The translations under genes were made by a program, and so were the position numbers. A DNA stretch of 64,000 bases, from NCBI GenBank assembly GCA_963777325.1, contig CAVZQE010000018.1, positions 1 through 64,000 on the forward strand. The letters are read 5' to 3'. The notes under the pieces are model-generated. The model ran no database searches. It was not told the origin of the DNA and saw nothing but the letters and a program-made list of their open reading frames with translations. Positions 35,620-44,551 of this stretch are shown here, piece after piece (the first letter of the stretch is position 1; the number at the start of each line of letters is the position of its first letter). Source of the stretch: JAFAXA01 sp963777325. Its GTDB lineage: Bacteria > Pseudomonadota > Alphaproteobacteria > Acetobacterales > Acetobacteraceae.

Positions 35620-36027
35620 TCAGAAGCGGCGCTTGAGGAGTTCCGCGCGTGCGGCGCGGTATTCGGCATCGGTCATCTCCGTCGCCAGCTTCTGCCGGGG
35701 CGGCTGGGCGAGTGGCGCGGAGGCGCGGCTGGATGACGAGGCGCCCGCGAAGAGCCACGGCTTGTCGCGTTTCAGCCGGGCGACGACGGCGGTCGCGCCT
35801 TCGACATCACCGCGCTCGTTCAGCTTGACCGACGAGCAGTCGGCGAGCTTTAGTCCGTCGATGTCGATGATGCCGGCGCGCATCGCCTCGGCCTTGAGCT
35901 CCGTGCGGACGAGGCGCGTCTCCGCTTCCTGCTGCACGGCGGCGAGCTGACGCTCAAGCGCTTCGGCGCGGCCGCGAAGATCGAGAAGCATCTCCTCGGC
36001 CGAGGGCGTTTCGGGGGATTCTGACAT
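35620..36027 (-). CDS. Capsid scaffolding-like protein
   Basis: A 135-residue acidic, mostly helical protein (EEMLLDLRGRAEALERQLAA and following) with a C-terminal basic region (DAEYRAARAELLKRRF). It lies between portal and coat genes, the normal place for scaffolds, and its charge pattern (acidic coiled coil, basic tail) is typical. The ATG at 36027 overlaps the portal stop (TGATG). Confidence 0.72.
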   Translation of the reverse strand: MSESPETPSAEEMLLDLRGRAEALERQLAAVQQEAETRLVRTELKAEAMRAGIIDIDGLKLADCSSVKLNERGDVEGATAVVARLKRDKPWLFAGASSSSRASAPLAQPPRQKLATEMTDAEYRAARAELLKRRF

Positions 36028-37448
36028 CAATTCTTCCTGTTGGGCTTTCGGTCGGCTGTGATACGGGCCAGTTCCGCCGACACGTCCTCAATGTCGTACG
36101 TATCGGCGATGGACTTGACGGCAGTTTCGCGCGAGATCTGCCCGGCGCCGGCCAGCGCGCCCAACGTCTGCGCGTCGTTGCGGCGGTCCTCGGAGCTCGG
36201 CGGATACCAGCGAGGCCATTTCAGCGAGAGCCGCGCGTCCGGCGCCAGCGGCATCACGGTCCGGCCGAAGACACGGATGCGGTAAACATTCGATGCGCAA
36301 ATGACCATGCGGGCAAGCGACAGCAACGCGCCCTCGCCGTAGCTCACGCGCAGATTGTCGGCGAGCCAGATCAGACCCTGGTTCATCAGTTCGAGCGCGC
36401 GCCCGGACTGCGCGGCCGTTAGCCGGTCGGCGCTTGCACGGTTGCCGTGGATGCTTTCGAGCGCGAACTCCCGCAAGGTGCGAACGTATTCGATGACCGC
36501 CGCCGAGGCGGTGCCGCCGATTTCGAGCAGCTTCGCCTCACCCTTCTCGGTCACCACGAGAGCATTTCCCGCGCCCTTCACGATCTCGCGATCGCTGGTC
36601 GCGGGTTCCTTTATGAGCAGCGTCGGGTCGCTGCTGTATTTCAGGCCGCGACCGGCCTGGCTGAGCTGGTAGTCGATTTCGATCTGTGTCTCGATAGCGG
36701 CGCGGAAGGTGCATGCGCCGTCGTTCGGATCGCCGCTCGATGACGGGCCGGGAAGGTTGCGGACCCACACGAGCGGCACGAAGCCCAAGCCGTGCGTGAC
36801 GGTGCGGCTCGCGTCGATCACCGGCGGCATGTCGGCGTCCGAGGCAGGCCAGGGCAGGAACCAGGTCTCAGCCTGGTCGTCCCAGCTGCGCATGAACCAG
36901 TATGTGCCGGCGGGATCGAGAGCCTCGTACCCGGCGGATGCGAGAACGCCACCGGACACCTTGTAGCGCTCGACGACGCGGGCCAGCGTGTCCGGCGCTT
37001 CGGGATCCCAGCTTGCGGTCAAATAGGTCGTGTCGAGCGCCGAGAAGAAGACCCGGCCGCGCAGAACGCGCATTAGGATCGCAGCCGAGCCGATCGAGCC
37101 GCGAATGGCGGCCTCGGTCATCACCTGGTTGAGTCGCGTCTCCTTCGCGACGTCCGCAAGCACCGATTTCACCACTCGGTCGGCGCAATCGATGGCCGGA
37201 AAGTGCCCCTCGCTGAAGAGGAGCGACACGCTGTTCTCCACCACCACGCGCGCCAGCGCATAGCGGACGGAGGGGCGGCGTGCCCGAAGGGGGATGTACT
37301 CGCCCGACGCAGTCCGTTCGTCGTGGAACTGGTACGGCAGCACGTCGTAGAGCGTGCCGTCCAGAACCCGCCGGAGGATATCGAGCGCGCGGACGCGCGG
37401 CGGGAACCCCGGGTCGCGCGGGATCATATCGCAGATCGTTTCGAACAT
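36027..37448 (-). CDS. Phage portal protein
   Basis: The 473-residue portal forms the dodecameric DNA channel at the capsid vertex. It shows VRYALARVVVENSVSLLFSEG (family N-terminal part), EIDYQLSQAGRGLKYSSDP in the stem region, and the conserved WPRWYPPSSEDRRNDAQTLG near the crown. Start ATG 37448 lies 33 bases after the terminase stop. Size and gene order fit. Confidence 0.85.
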   Translation of the reverse strand: MFETICDMIPRDPGFPPRVRALDILRRVLDGTLYDVLPYQFHDERTASGEYIPLRARRPSVRYALARVVVENSVSLLFSEGHFPAIDCADRVVKSVLADVAKETRLNQVMTEAAIRGSIGSAAILMRVLRGRVFFSALDTTYLTASWDPEAPDTLARVVERYKVSGGVLASAGYEALDPAGTYWFMRSWDDQAETWFLPWPASDADMPPVIDASRTVTHGLGFVPLVWVRNLPGPSSSGDPNDGACTFRAAIETQIEIDYQLSQAGRGLKYSSDPTLLIKEPATSDREIVKGAGNALVVTEKGEAKLLEIGGTASAAVIEYVRTLREFALESIHGNRASADRLTAAQSGRALELMNQGLIWLADNLRVSYGEGALLSLARMVICASNVYRIRVFGRTVMPLAPDARLSLKWPRWYPPSSEDRRNDAQTLGALAGAGQISRETAVKSIADTYDIEDVSAELARITADRKPNRKN

Positions 37449-37480
37449 TTGGTCCTGTGTCGGTCGGCCGCGCCGGCGGG

Positions 37481-38920
37481 TCAGCGCGCCATCAGCGGGA
37501 CGTTGATGCGGCGGGTAGGCTCCTGCGCGTCGGCGAGCATGGCGAAGGCGCGCGAGAGCGCATCCACCTGATCGTCCTTGCGGCCGTACGGGAAATCCCG
37601 AAGCTCCTCGACAAAGGCGTGCGTCCAGGCGGCGCGAACGACGGCGAGATTGCCGCCCTCGGCCTGCGCGGCCACGATCTCCGCCCGGAACCGCTTGCTC
37701 CCCTGCTCGGGCGAGCTTGCGATCCTGTATCCGGCCAGGAGGGCGGCGAACTGCCGCACCATGAACTTGCCGGCGGACCCGGGATCTTGGGGAATGCCGA
37801 CGACGACATTCGGTCCATCCGCGCGCGCCGTGCGCAGCAGCGCCTGGTTGACGTCCCCGACACCCCCGCGGAAGCGGACGACGTCGAGCACGACGTATTG
37901 TCCAGCCTCCGTTCGGTGCAGCTTCACGCCGACTGTCCAGTCGGGATCGCCGCCGGAAGCGTCGCTCGTCGCGGCGATGTCCCAGGCCCGCACGGTCCGG
38001 CCGTTCGGCACGGGGCATCCAGGATCCGCGAACTGCAGCGCGTCGATCTTGAACACGGACCCGCCGGGTGGTCGGGGTGTCTGCTGGAAGAGCGCGGACC
38101 AAGCCCGTTCGCCAACGGCGCGGCGCTTGCGATCGAGGGCCGCCGTATTCTCCCATTCGGGCCATAGCGGCGCGCCTGGCACCCGGCCGAGCGGATCGTC
38201 GTCCTCAGCGATCGCAGGCAGGCGCAGCACGCGCCACTCGCCGGGCTGGTTTGCGAGCAGGCGGCCGCCGAGGTCGTCCTCGTGCCAGCGGGTCATGACG
38301 AGCACGATCCGGCCGCCCGGCTTGAGGCGGGTGGTCAGGTCCGAGCGGTACCAGTTCCAAATATGGTCGCGCAGCATGGCGCTGTCGGCTTCGGCTTGCG
38401 ACTTGATCGGGTCGTCGATCAGGATGAGGTCGGCGCGGCGGCCGGCGACCGGGCCGCGCACGCCGGTCGCGAAATACTGTCCCTTGGTGGAGGTGTGCCA
38501 GCGGCCAGCGGAGCGCGTGCCTTGGACAAGCGTGTAGCCGAGGCGCGACTCGTGCTCCGCGATCGTGTTACGGACGGTGCGGCCGAAATGGAGGGCGAGG
38601 TCTCCCGTGTGCGAAGCGGCGATGACGGCGCTGGCCGGATGTTGGATGAACCACCAGGCCGGGAAGATCACGGAGGCGTAGGTCGACTTTGCCGAGCCTG
38701 GCGGCATCAGGATCATCAGCCGGTCGGCTTCGCCCCGCGCGAGCTGCTCAAGCTCCTTCAGCAACAGCAGGTGATGGACGGCGGGCTCTAGTCCGCTTGG
38801 GGCGAGGACGGTCCGCGCCCAGGTCGTGAGATCGGCCCGGAGGCGTTCCCGCTCCTGCTTCTCCCGAATGAGGGGCTCCGCGGGATCGCAGATCACGGAG
38901 ACGGGCGTCGAGCTCTGCAT
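37481..38920 (-). CDS. Terminase large subunit (TerL)
   Basis: TerL packages DNA with ATP and cuts concatemers. The 479-residue protein has Walker A MPPGSAKST (72-80), Walker B LILIDD (165-170), and an RNase H-like nuclease domain with its first Asp in RAWDIAATSDASGGDPDWT and a final Asp pair in KDDQVDALSRA. All expected catalytic residues are present. The ATG at 38920 fits the family start better than the longer frame. Confidence 0.93.
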   Translation of the reverse strand: MQSSTPVSVICDPAEPLIREKQERERLRADLTTWARTVLAPSGLEPAVHHLLLLKELEQLARGEADRLMILMPPGSAKSTYASVIFPAWWFIQHPASAVIAASHTGDLALHFGRTVRNTIAEHESRLGYTLVQGTRSAGRWHTSTKGQYFATGVRGPVAGRRADLILIDDPIKSQAEADSAMLRDHIWNWYRSDLTTRLKPGGRIVLVMTRWHEDDLGGRLLANQPGEWRVLRLPAIAEDDDPLGRVPGAPLWPEWENTAALDRKRRAVGERAWSALFQQTPRPPGGSVFKIDALQFADPGCPVPNGRTVRAWDIAATSDASGGDPDWTVGVKLHRTEAGQYVVLDVVRFRGGVGDVNQALLRTARADGPNVVVGIPQDPGSAGKFMVRQFAALLAGYRIASSPEQGSKRFRAEIVAAQAEGGNLAVVRAAWTHAFVEELRDFPYGRKDDQVDALSRAFAMLADAQEPTRRINVPLMAR

Positions 38921-39134
38921 CGGAAAGTTTGCACGGCTCCACTTCGTCTGTGTCAGCTTCCCTGGAGTTCGGCCGCGCCGGCGGCCGGGCGGCCGGAACG
39001 GACCGGGGCAGATGGATGTAGGGTGCGAGCAGCCGTGCAAGATCGACCGCGCCCACGCGGTCGCCGGCGGCCCAAAGTTCCTGCATGGTCACAAGCAGGA
39101 TAGAAAGCGGAGTAGGATCTTCGGTGTTCGCCAT
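38748..39134 (-). CDS. Small terminase-like or packaging-associated protein
   Basis: The 128-codon frame begins MANTEDPTPLSILLVTMQEL and has an N-terminal helical module with ARLLAPYIHLPRS, a pattern seen in small proteins upstream of TerL in alphaproteobacterial prophages (LxxMxDP...AAPYxHPxL type). The C-terminal third overlaps terL by 173 bases in another frame and looks like a chance extension of low complexity. It is the first gene of the structural operon. DNA-binding by a TerS role is inferred from position alone. Confidence 0.5.
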   Translation of the reverse strand: MANTEDPTPLSILLVTMQELWAAGDRVGAVDLARLLAPYIHLPRSVPAARPPARPNSREADTDEVEPCKLSDAELDARLRDLRSRGAPHSGEAGAGTPPGRSHDLGADRPRPKRTRARRPSPAVAEGA

Positions 39135-39219
39135 GCAGGTCAGCAAAAGAAAAGGCGGCGCAGCGCCCGTTGCGCACACGCCGCCATCATGCCTAGAAAC
39201 ATACTCGTTTCTGGGGCGG

Positions 39220-39654
39220 GTGGGCAAGGGAAATATTCCTGGCGGCATTCTTTCATTGCTGATTCTCGCGGGCGTGCTCGGCGGCTGCGATATTCCGGGC
39301 CGGATCTCGCGCCATATCGGGACGGGGGAAACCCTGCCGCTCTACGGTTTGGAGGGGCGATGGGCCGGGCCGGTGACGGCCGAAGATGCTAGCTGTGGAG
39401 CGCCGGCAACGGGCCTGATGTCGGTCGAGGACGGATCATTCGCCTTCGATCCGTTTCAGGGCACGACGGTCATCAAGGGCGTCATACAGGAGGGTACGTT
39501 CAGCGGGACATTGACCCGGCCGGGCGCGAGCAAGCAAAGCTTGTCAATCAGCTTTACGGGTCGGGCGCGTCAGGACGGCACCGGCAATGAAGTCGTGAAG
39601 GGCTATGTGGCGTCCGGCCGCTGCCGGTGGGAAGTAACCCTTAAACGTGCCTGA
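39220..39654 (+). CDS. Small outer-membrane lipoprotein, beta-rich
   Basis: A 144-residue product with a lipoprotein signal (LSLLILAGVLGGC; lipobox LGGC) followed by an 8-strand-like domain: YGLEGRWAGPVTAEDASC, GSFAFDPFQGTTVIKG, TFSGTLTR and FTGRARQDG. The sequence resembles small lipoproteins with an Inh/avidin-like barrel, but no ligand is apparent. GTG 39220 is the likely start; the open frame continues upstream without a good ribosome-binding site. It lies outside the prophage, diverging from it. Confidence 0.65.
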   Translation: MGKGNIPGGILSLLILAGVLGGCDIPGRISRHIGTGETLPLYGLEGRWAGPVTAEDASCGAPATGLMSVEDGSFAFDPFQGTTVIKGVIQEGTFSGTLTRPGASKQSLSISFTGRARQDGTGNEVVKGYVASGRCRWEVTLKRA

Positions 39655-39732
39655 CAAGTTGTCGGAGCGATTTCACGCCGTTTCACGTCCCGTTCGCCCC
39701 GGCTGACGGCAAAATACCGATTGCCAGCCCAT

Positions 39733-40233
39733 ATGCGTGATTATGGTGCCCCGGCGGATTGCGCGCCGGGAGACGGGCCGATGGGATTTCTGGTTGGGGA
39801 TTGCAGCCCTCCGGCGGACAACGGCCGGGAGTCACGCGCACCGTTGCTGCTCGTGGTAGAGACGACTCAGACGCTTTCGCGCGCGGTCGGCTTCTTTTGC
39901 AAGTATCTGGGAGTGCGGGTCGAGGCGGTCGGAATGCACCAGGACTTGCGGGTGCTGCTCGCGATGCGTGGCCCGATCGCCGTGATGGCTCCCGCGGACG
40001 CAGCGGATCACGATACCGGCCGTCTCCTGGAAATCGTCGCGGAGCACGATCGCGACCTGCCGGTTCTGCTCGTCATAGGCCGCGACTGCGCCCGCCTTGG
40101 CCGCATCGAGGGGGCCGAGGCGATACTGGGGCTGACCGCCGTGCAGAAGATGACAGCGATACCCGGCATCGGCGATCTGACCGATTTTCTGTTGAAGGCG
40201 GGTAAGCGCCGGGTTCGGCGATCGTTCGGCTGA
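39733..40233 (+). CDS. Receiver-like (CheY-fold) protein without clear phospho-acceptor
   Basis: The 166-residue protein has an alternating beta-alpha fold (LLLVVETTQTLSRAVGFFCKY, then VLLAMRGPIAVMAPADAADHDTG, DLPVLLVIGRD, AEAILG) as in response-regulator receiver domains. The paired acidic residues at the end of strand 1 are reduced to one Glu, and the Asp after strand 3 is not in a typical context, so it may be a pseudo-receiver. There is no output domain. The start may also be ATG 39781. Confidence 0.5.
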   Translation: MRDYGAPADCAPGDGPMGFLVGDCSPPADNGRESRAPLLLVVETTQTLSRAVGFFCKYLGVRVEAVGMHQDLRVLLAMRGPIAVMAPADAADHDTGRLLEIVAEHDRDLPVLLVIGRDCARLGRIEGAEAILGLTAVQKMTAIPGIGDLTDFLLKAGKRRVRRSFG

Positions 40234-40240
40234 GGCGTTT

Positions 40241-41014
40241 TCAGGCCGAAGCTGCGTTTGCGTGCGGGCAAGCCGATTTCCGGCGACGGCGGACCGCAGC
40301 CGCGTAGCGGCCGGGAACATGCCTTTCGACGGAGTTGGGTTGGACTACGTCGCGGTCGTAGTCGGCCCAGTCCTCCTCCGTCCATGCCTCCAGGTTCGGG
40401 GTCGTCCCCACCGCATTGAGCGTCTCGTCCGCGTAGGCACTGCGGGGCAGCGGCTGAACCTGCGCCAGCGGATGGTCTGCCCGGATGCGCAGCGGCGCGT
40501 GCGTCCGGGTGAGACGGATGTTGACGAAGACCGGGCCGAACCATCGATCGGTCTCAACGATGCCCTCGTAGGCGGCATAGCCGCCGGGGTGGGGAAGGTT
40601 GGCCGTGGGGCGAACGAGGAGGCTCCAGTCCGGCGCCGTGCGGGCGAACAGACCGGTCCAGATCTGAACGGCGCCGGGCTCGGGCAGGATGGTCAGGAAG
40701 GGTGGAGCGCAGCCCAGGGCGAAGCTTGGGGCCGCCGTGTCGAACCGCGCCGCAAATCCGGGGAACTGGACACTCTCGAGAATCGTCCATTCCAGCTGAT
40801 CAGCGTAGCACCAGAAAACGTCCGCGCCGTCCCACAGCAGCCAAAAATCCATCGGCGCATAGACGAGCCATCCGAACGACGAGGCCGTTGTCACGGCTTC
40901 GCAGTAGCGGGCGGCCCGTGCCGGCAGCGTCCCGTCGCCCGATTTGTCAGCGCGGTGTGGTATCCGGGCCTGATCGATGAGGCTGTAGAAATGAGCGCGA
41001 GGGCTGGTGGCCAA
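40241..41014 (-). CDS. DUF6065 family protein
   Basis: A 257-residue protein I assign to DUF6065, a family of unknown function in proteobacteria. The pattern IPHRADKSGDGTLPARAARYCEAVTTAS-FGW, DFWLLWDG, PFLTILPEPGAVQIWTGLFAR and VFVNIRLTRTHAPLRI...PLAQVQPLPR is beta-rich and could form a cupin-like sandwich, which is inference. The start is TTG 41014, preceded by GGAGAG at normal spacing. It lies 91 bases downstream of a 50-codon peptide gene on the same strand and is probably co-transcribed with it. Confidence 0.75.
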   Translation of the reverse strand: MATSPRAHFYSLIDQARIPHRADKSGDGTLPARAARYCEAVTTASSFGWLVYAPMDFWLLWDGADVFWCYADQLEWTILESVQFPGFAARFDTAAPSFALGCAPPFLTILPEPGAVQIWTGLFARTAPDWSLLVRPTANLPHPGGYAAYEGIVETDRWFGPVFVNIRLTRTHAPLRIRADHPLAQVQPLPRSAYADETLNAVGTTPNLEAWTEEDWADYDRDVVQPNSVERHVPGRYAAAVRRRRKSACPHANAASA

Positions 41015-41105
41015 CGGGGCTCTCCCTGTCGACGAATGATCCGGAGGAGCGAAGGCACGTCCCGGCCGCGAGGGGCACGGCCAGGACGCTTCGGAGCAAG
41101 CGCGC

Positions 41106-41258
41106 TTAGGCGCGACGCACGGCGCCGCCGAGCTTGATCCGGCCGGCATCGACCGCCGCGACCGGGGGCACCGGCATCGGACGCACGGCGCCGCCGATCC
41201 GGATCCGGCAGGCATCCGCCGTGGCAGCGCGAGCAGTCGAAACGATCGCAGTCTTCAT
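41106..41258 (-). CDS. 50-residue peptide with an internally duplicated RI-x-x-GGAVR motif
   Basis: The small gene starts with ATG 41258 (AGGAAG upstream) and ends TAA. After an MKTAIVSTARAAT leader-like start, the motif DACRIRIGGAVR is repeated as DAGRIKLGGAVR about 22 residues later. The two copies are alike at the DNA level as well (30 of 36 bases), so the repeat arose by duplication. Size, leader-plus-repeat layout, and location upstream of a DUF6065 gene recall ribosomally made peptide precursors, yet no modification enzyme of a known class is adjacent. I recognise no homologue. Confidence 0.6.
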   Translation of the reverse strand: MKTAIVSTARAATADACRIRIGGAVRPMPVPPVAAVDAGRIKLGGAVRRA

Positions 41259-41589
41259 TGAGAGTGCTTCCTGTCTGTTGCGTGCACCACCCCTCCCGCC
41301 AGAAATCCGGCGGCTCAACGAAAAGCTCCGCGGCATGCGGGCGTGGATGCGCCTGCATGGCAACGCGGGTGTCTGGGCCGACTTTTGCGAGGAGAGGATG
41401 TCGCCGGGCATACTAAGCCCGTTGACGATGCGGTTGTATCTGCCTCGTTTTTTCGCGTCAAGCTCCAAAGATGCGCGTTGCAAGGCGCCTGCTGCCGCTT
41501 TTGGTTGTATATCCGGCTGGTGGCTTGCATGGTGCGTGTAAGCACGTGGGCGCATCTGCGTTCGCGCAAGTCTGAGGCAAGTTGTAACG
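41259..41589. promoter_or_regulatory. Divergent regulatory region between the peptide gene and the BTAD regulator
   Basis: This 331-base stretch has no convincing gene on either strand. It separates the minus-strand peptide/DUF6065 pair from the plus-strand regulator and must hold both promoters. A small hairpin CGGGC-ATACTAA-GCCCG is at 41408-41424, and the region near 41500-41530 is less GC-rich than its surroundings. Confidence 0.5.
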
Positions 41590-43579
41590 GTGAGCAGCGC
41601 GCTCGACGCCCTTCGGCCTGATCTGACGACGGGAAGTTCTCCGCCGGCGCTGCGGCTGCGCTTGCTCGGACCCATGGCCGCGCACGACCAGGAGGGCCGG
41701 GATGTTCTTCCCCGCGTGCGCAAGACGCGGGCCGTGCTGGCGGTGCTTGCGATCGCTTCTCCGAAGCCGGTCCTGAGGGAAGAGCTGACCGGATTGCTGT
41801 GGAGCACGCGCGGCCGTCCTCAAGCTTGCGCCTCGTTGCGCCAATGCGTGCATGAGCTGCAGGAACTCCTGCTCCCCCTCGGAGGCGAGATCCTGCAGAT
41901 CGACCGCTTTCATCTGACCCTCCGGCCGGAGCACGTCTGGATCGACCTGCGCGCGCTCGGCACCGGACCGGATGCGAATCTAGGTCTTCTGCGCGGACCG
42001 CTGCTGCAGGACGTCGCCGGCCTCGACCCGAGTTTCGACCGGTGGCTCGAGCGCCAGCGCCAGCGGGCGAGCGCGATCATCCGCGCCGCGGGGGCGGACC
42101 TGGTCGCCGGCACGGCCGGACCCGAGGCCGCGCTGAACGCCGCTGCGCTGCTAGCCAGCGCCGACCCCTCCGACGAGTTTGCCTGCCGTGCCCTGGTGAA
42201 GCTGCTCGGGGAACGGGGCGATATCGGGGCGGCCGAACGCGCTTTCGCGCGCTGCCGGGCCGCGTTGTCGGCCTCGACCGGCGCGCCGCCCGGGACCGAA
42301 ACCGAGGCGGAGCTCGCCCGTATCCGCGATGCCGTTGCCCGAGCCCCTGCGGCGGAACGACAGGTCTCGACCACCCGCATCGGGGTCATGCCCCCCCGCA
42401 CACCGGACGGTAGCCGGGAAGACCCGCTCTCGCTCGGGCTAGCGGAAGAGATAACGACCGCCCTGTCCCAGTTTCGCGGCATTTCCTGCGTTGCGAGCAC
42501 ATCGCTCGCGCGCCTCCGGGGCCAGGAACGCGGCCTCGACTCGGTTTTCGACGCGGTCGAGCTCGACTTTTTGCTCGACGGGACAATCCAGAGGAGCGAC
42601 GGCCGGGTGCGGGTAAACGCGCGGCTGCTCGACATGAACGTCAAGGGAGAGGTGATCTGGGCCCGGCGGTTCGAGCGGGAATTCGAAGGATCTGTTCACC
42701 TTGCAGGACGAAATCGCGGCGGAGATCGCGGCGCAGCTCGATCCCGCGCTCTTGTTGCGGAGGAGAAGCCAGGCGGGCTCGAAGCCGAACATCGACCCGG
42801 ACGCCCATGAACTCACCTTGCGCGCGATCCCGGCGGTGTACCGGCTGGACCGGGCCAGCTATCGCGCGGCAGGCGACATGCTGGAGGCGGCCATCGTCGC
42901 CGATCCCACCTATTCGGCCGCTCACGCCTGGCTCGCCTATTGGCACCTCTTCCTGGTCGGTCAGGGGTGGGCGGACTCGCCGGACGCCTCGATCATGAGC
43001 GCCGAGGCGCTGGCCGAGAAGGCGGTCGCGCTCGATCCCGGCGACGCGCGCGCTTTGACGCTGGCCGGCCATGTGCGAGCCTTTCTGCACCGTAGAGCGC
43101 ACGAGGCGATCGCGCTGCACGAGCGGGCACTCGCGATCAATCCGAACCTTGTCGCGGCATGGGTATTCTCCAGCCTCGCCCACACCTATGCCGGACTGCC
43201 CCAAGAGGGTCTGCAACGAGCGCGACGTGCAAAGCGGCTCGCGCCATTGGACCCGCACGGCTTCATGGCGGATGCAGCCCTGATGCTGCCCTTGCTGATG
43301 CAGCGGGAATTCGCAACCGTCGCGGAGGCGGGGGAGGTCGCGACGGGCATCGCACCCGGCTTCTCGGCGAATTGGAAGCTGTATGCATCGGCTCTCGGCC
43401 ACCTCTCGCGGTCCGAAGGAGCCCTGCGGGCGGTGGCGGAGCTGCTTCGGCTTGAACCCGGGCTCACGGTGCAGAGCGCTTTCGACCGGTGCCCGCTGCT
43501 GCGCCCCGAGGATCGCTCTCTCTATGTCGAGGGATTGCGGCGCGCCGGGCTGCCCGAAGGGGCCGGGATCGCGCCCTAG
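41590..43579 (+). pseudogene. BTAD/SARP-like transcriptional activator with TPR region, one frameshift
   Basis: Two overlapping frames together encode one regulator of about 660 residues. The N-terminal part has a winged-helix DNA-binding start (LRLRLLGPMAA...KTRAVLAVLAIASPKPVLREELTGLLW) and a BTAD helical domain (DPSDEFACRALVKLLGERGD), followed by an adenylate-cyclase-associated fold (IGVMPPRTPDGS, LSLGLAEEITTALSQFRGIS). The C-terminal part (from 42701, DLFTLQDEIAAEIAAQLDP) holds TPR-like repeats (ALTLAGHVRAFLHRRAHEAI, AINPNLVAAWVFSSLAHTYA). The frame changes once near 42695. Apart from that the gene is intact, so either the lesion is recent or it is a base-call error. It is divergent from the peptide gene and may regulate it. 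Confidence 0.8.
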
Positions 43580-43626
43580 CGAGTACCCGGCCCCCGGCGG
43601 GGGCGCGCCCAGGGCTCCCTGGGAGA

Positions 43627-44184
43627 TCAGTTGCCGCGGAAAGCGTCGATCTCCCCGACCGTCACCGGCTCCGGGCGGGCGAAGACATGCATCGCGATCC
43701 TCCAGACGCCATCGTCGCGCCGAAGAACCTGGAAGAAGTGCCCCTGGATGCGCTTGTCGCGACCTGCGGTCAGGACGTAGTCGCCGCCGGCGGACATGGT
43801 GTCGTTGCCGGTCAGCTCGGCCGAAGTGACCGTGAACGTCAGATCGCTGGAGTGGGCGGCCAGGAGCTCGTCGAAGTGCCTCTTTATTTCGGCCCGCCCC
43901 CGCATGACCTCAAGCTTCGGCATCAGTTCCACATAGACCGAGTCGGGCGTGTAGATCTGGGCAACCCCAGCCGAGTTGCCGCTCCTGAATGCCTGGCCCC
44001 GTTGTGCATTGACCGTCGCGGCAGCCGCCCGATAGCCGTCTTCCGCAGCCGGATTCTCGTACTGGTTCGATGCATGGGATAGGCGCGCCGGCGTCTGCGC
44101 GCGCGCCGGCACGGCCATTGTCGTCGCAACCGCCAGGGCGAGAATCGCGAATGCCTTTCGTCCGGCGCTGACGTGAGCAGTCAT
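43627..44184 (-). CDS. Secreted NTF2-like (SnoaL/DUF4440-type) protein
   Basis: The 185-residue protein has a signal peptide (about residues 1-29, AILALAVATTMAVPARA followed by QTP), then an NTF2-like cone fold: FRSGNSAGVAQIYTPDSVYVE, VMRGRAEIKRHFDELLA, GGDYVLTAGRDKR and VWRIAMHVF. Such domains bind small hydrophobic compounds or act as isomerases; this one has no adjacent partner to suggest a substrate. Confidence 0.75.
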   Translation of the reverse strand: MTAHVSAGRKAFAILALAVATTMAVPARAQTPARLSHASNQYENPAAEDGYRAAAATVNAQRGQAFRSGNSAGVAQIYTPDSVYVELMPKLEVMRGRAEIKRHFDELLAAHSSDLTFTVTSAELTGNDTMSAGGDYVLTAGRDKRIQGHFFQVLRRDDGVWRIAMHVFARPEPVTVGEIDAFRGN

Positions 44185-44551
44185 TTCCGTTGCTCCCTTA
44201 TTTCCCTTGGATGATGGCGGGACTTCATCCGGGCGGTTCGCGTCCGGAGGCGATGGCGCAAGCTCCTGACCCGCAGCCGGGCGCGGAGCGGCCGGTGCGT
44301 GACTGGAGCAACGCCGATCGTGTGGGGAGAGTGGGCCGGCAGCACGGACGGGTCTGTGAGCCTTCTCACACCGTAAGGTAGCTCACGATAACTTTATTTG
44401 CTTCGGGCTTGCGGACCGGGCAGCGCGGCGCTGGCATCACGGCTTGCCACATGCCCGTACTGAGCTTCAGGGCTTATCCGGGTTCCCGGGTCCGGAAGGA
44501 GTAAGGCAAGCGTGCCGTCTCCCGGAGCGACGACGGGCTGGAGACGGCACC
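44185..44551. promoter_or_regulatory. Intergenic region with an inverted repeat
   Basis: No gene is visible in these 367 bases. A perfect 6-bp inverted repeat, TGTGAG-CCTT-CTCACA, lies at 44355-44370, close to a less GC-rich segment (CGATAACTTTATTTGC). It could be an operator or a small hairpin for the divergent genes. Confidence 0.4.

Noticed and set aside
36027..38165. 712-codon frame including the portal
   Set aside because: The first ~240 codons are a shadow of terL; the portal begins at 37448.
43585..43625. GC-rich hairpin after the BTAD regulator
   Set aside because: CCCAGGG...CCCTGGG can pair but has no T-run and is short; in such GC-rich DNA this is expected by chance.
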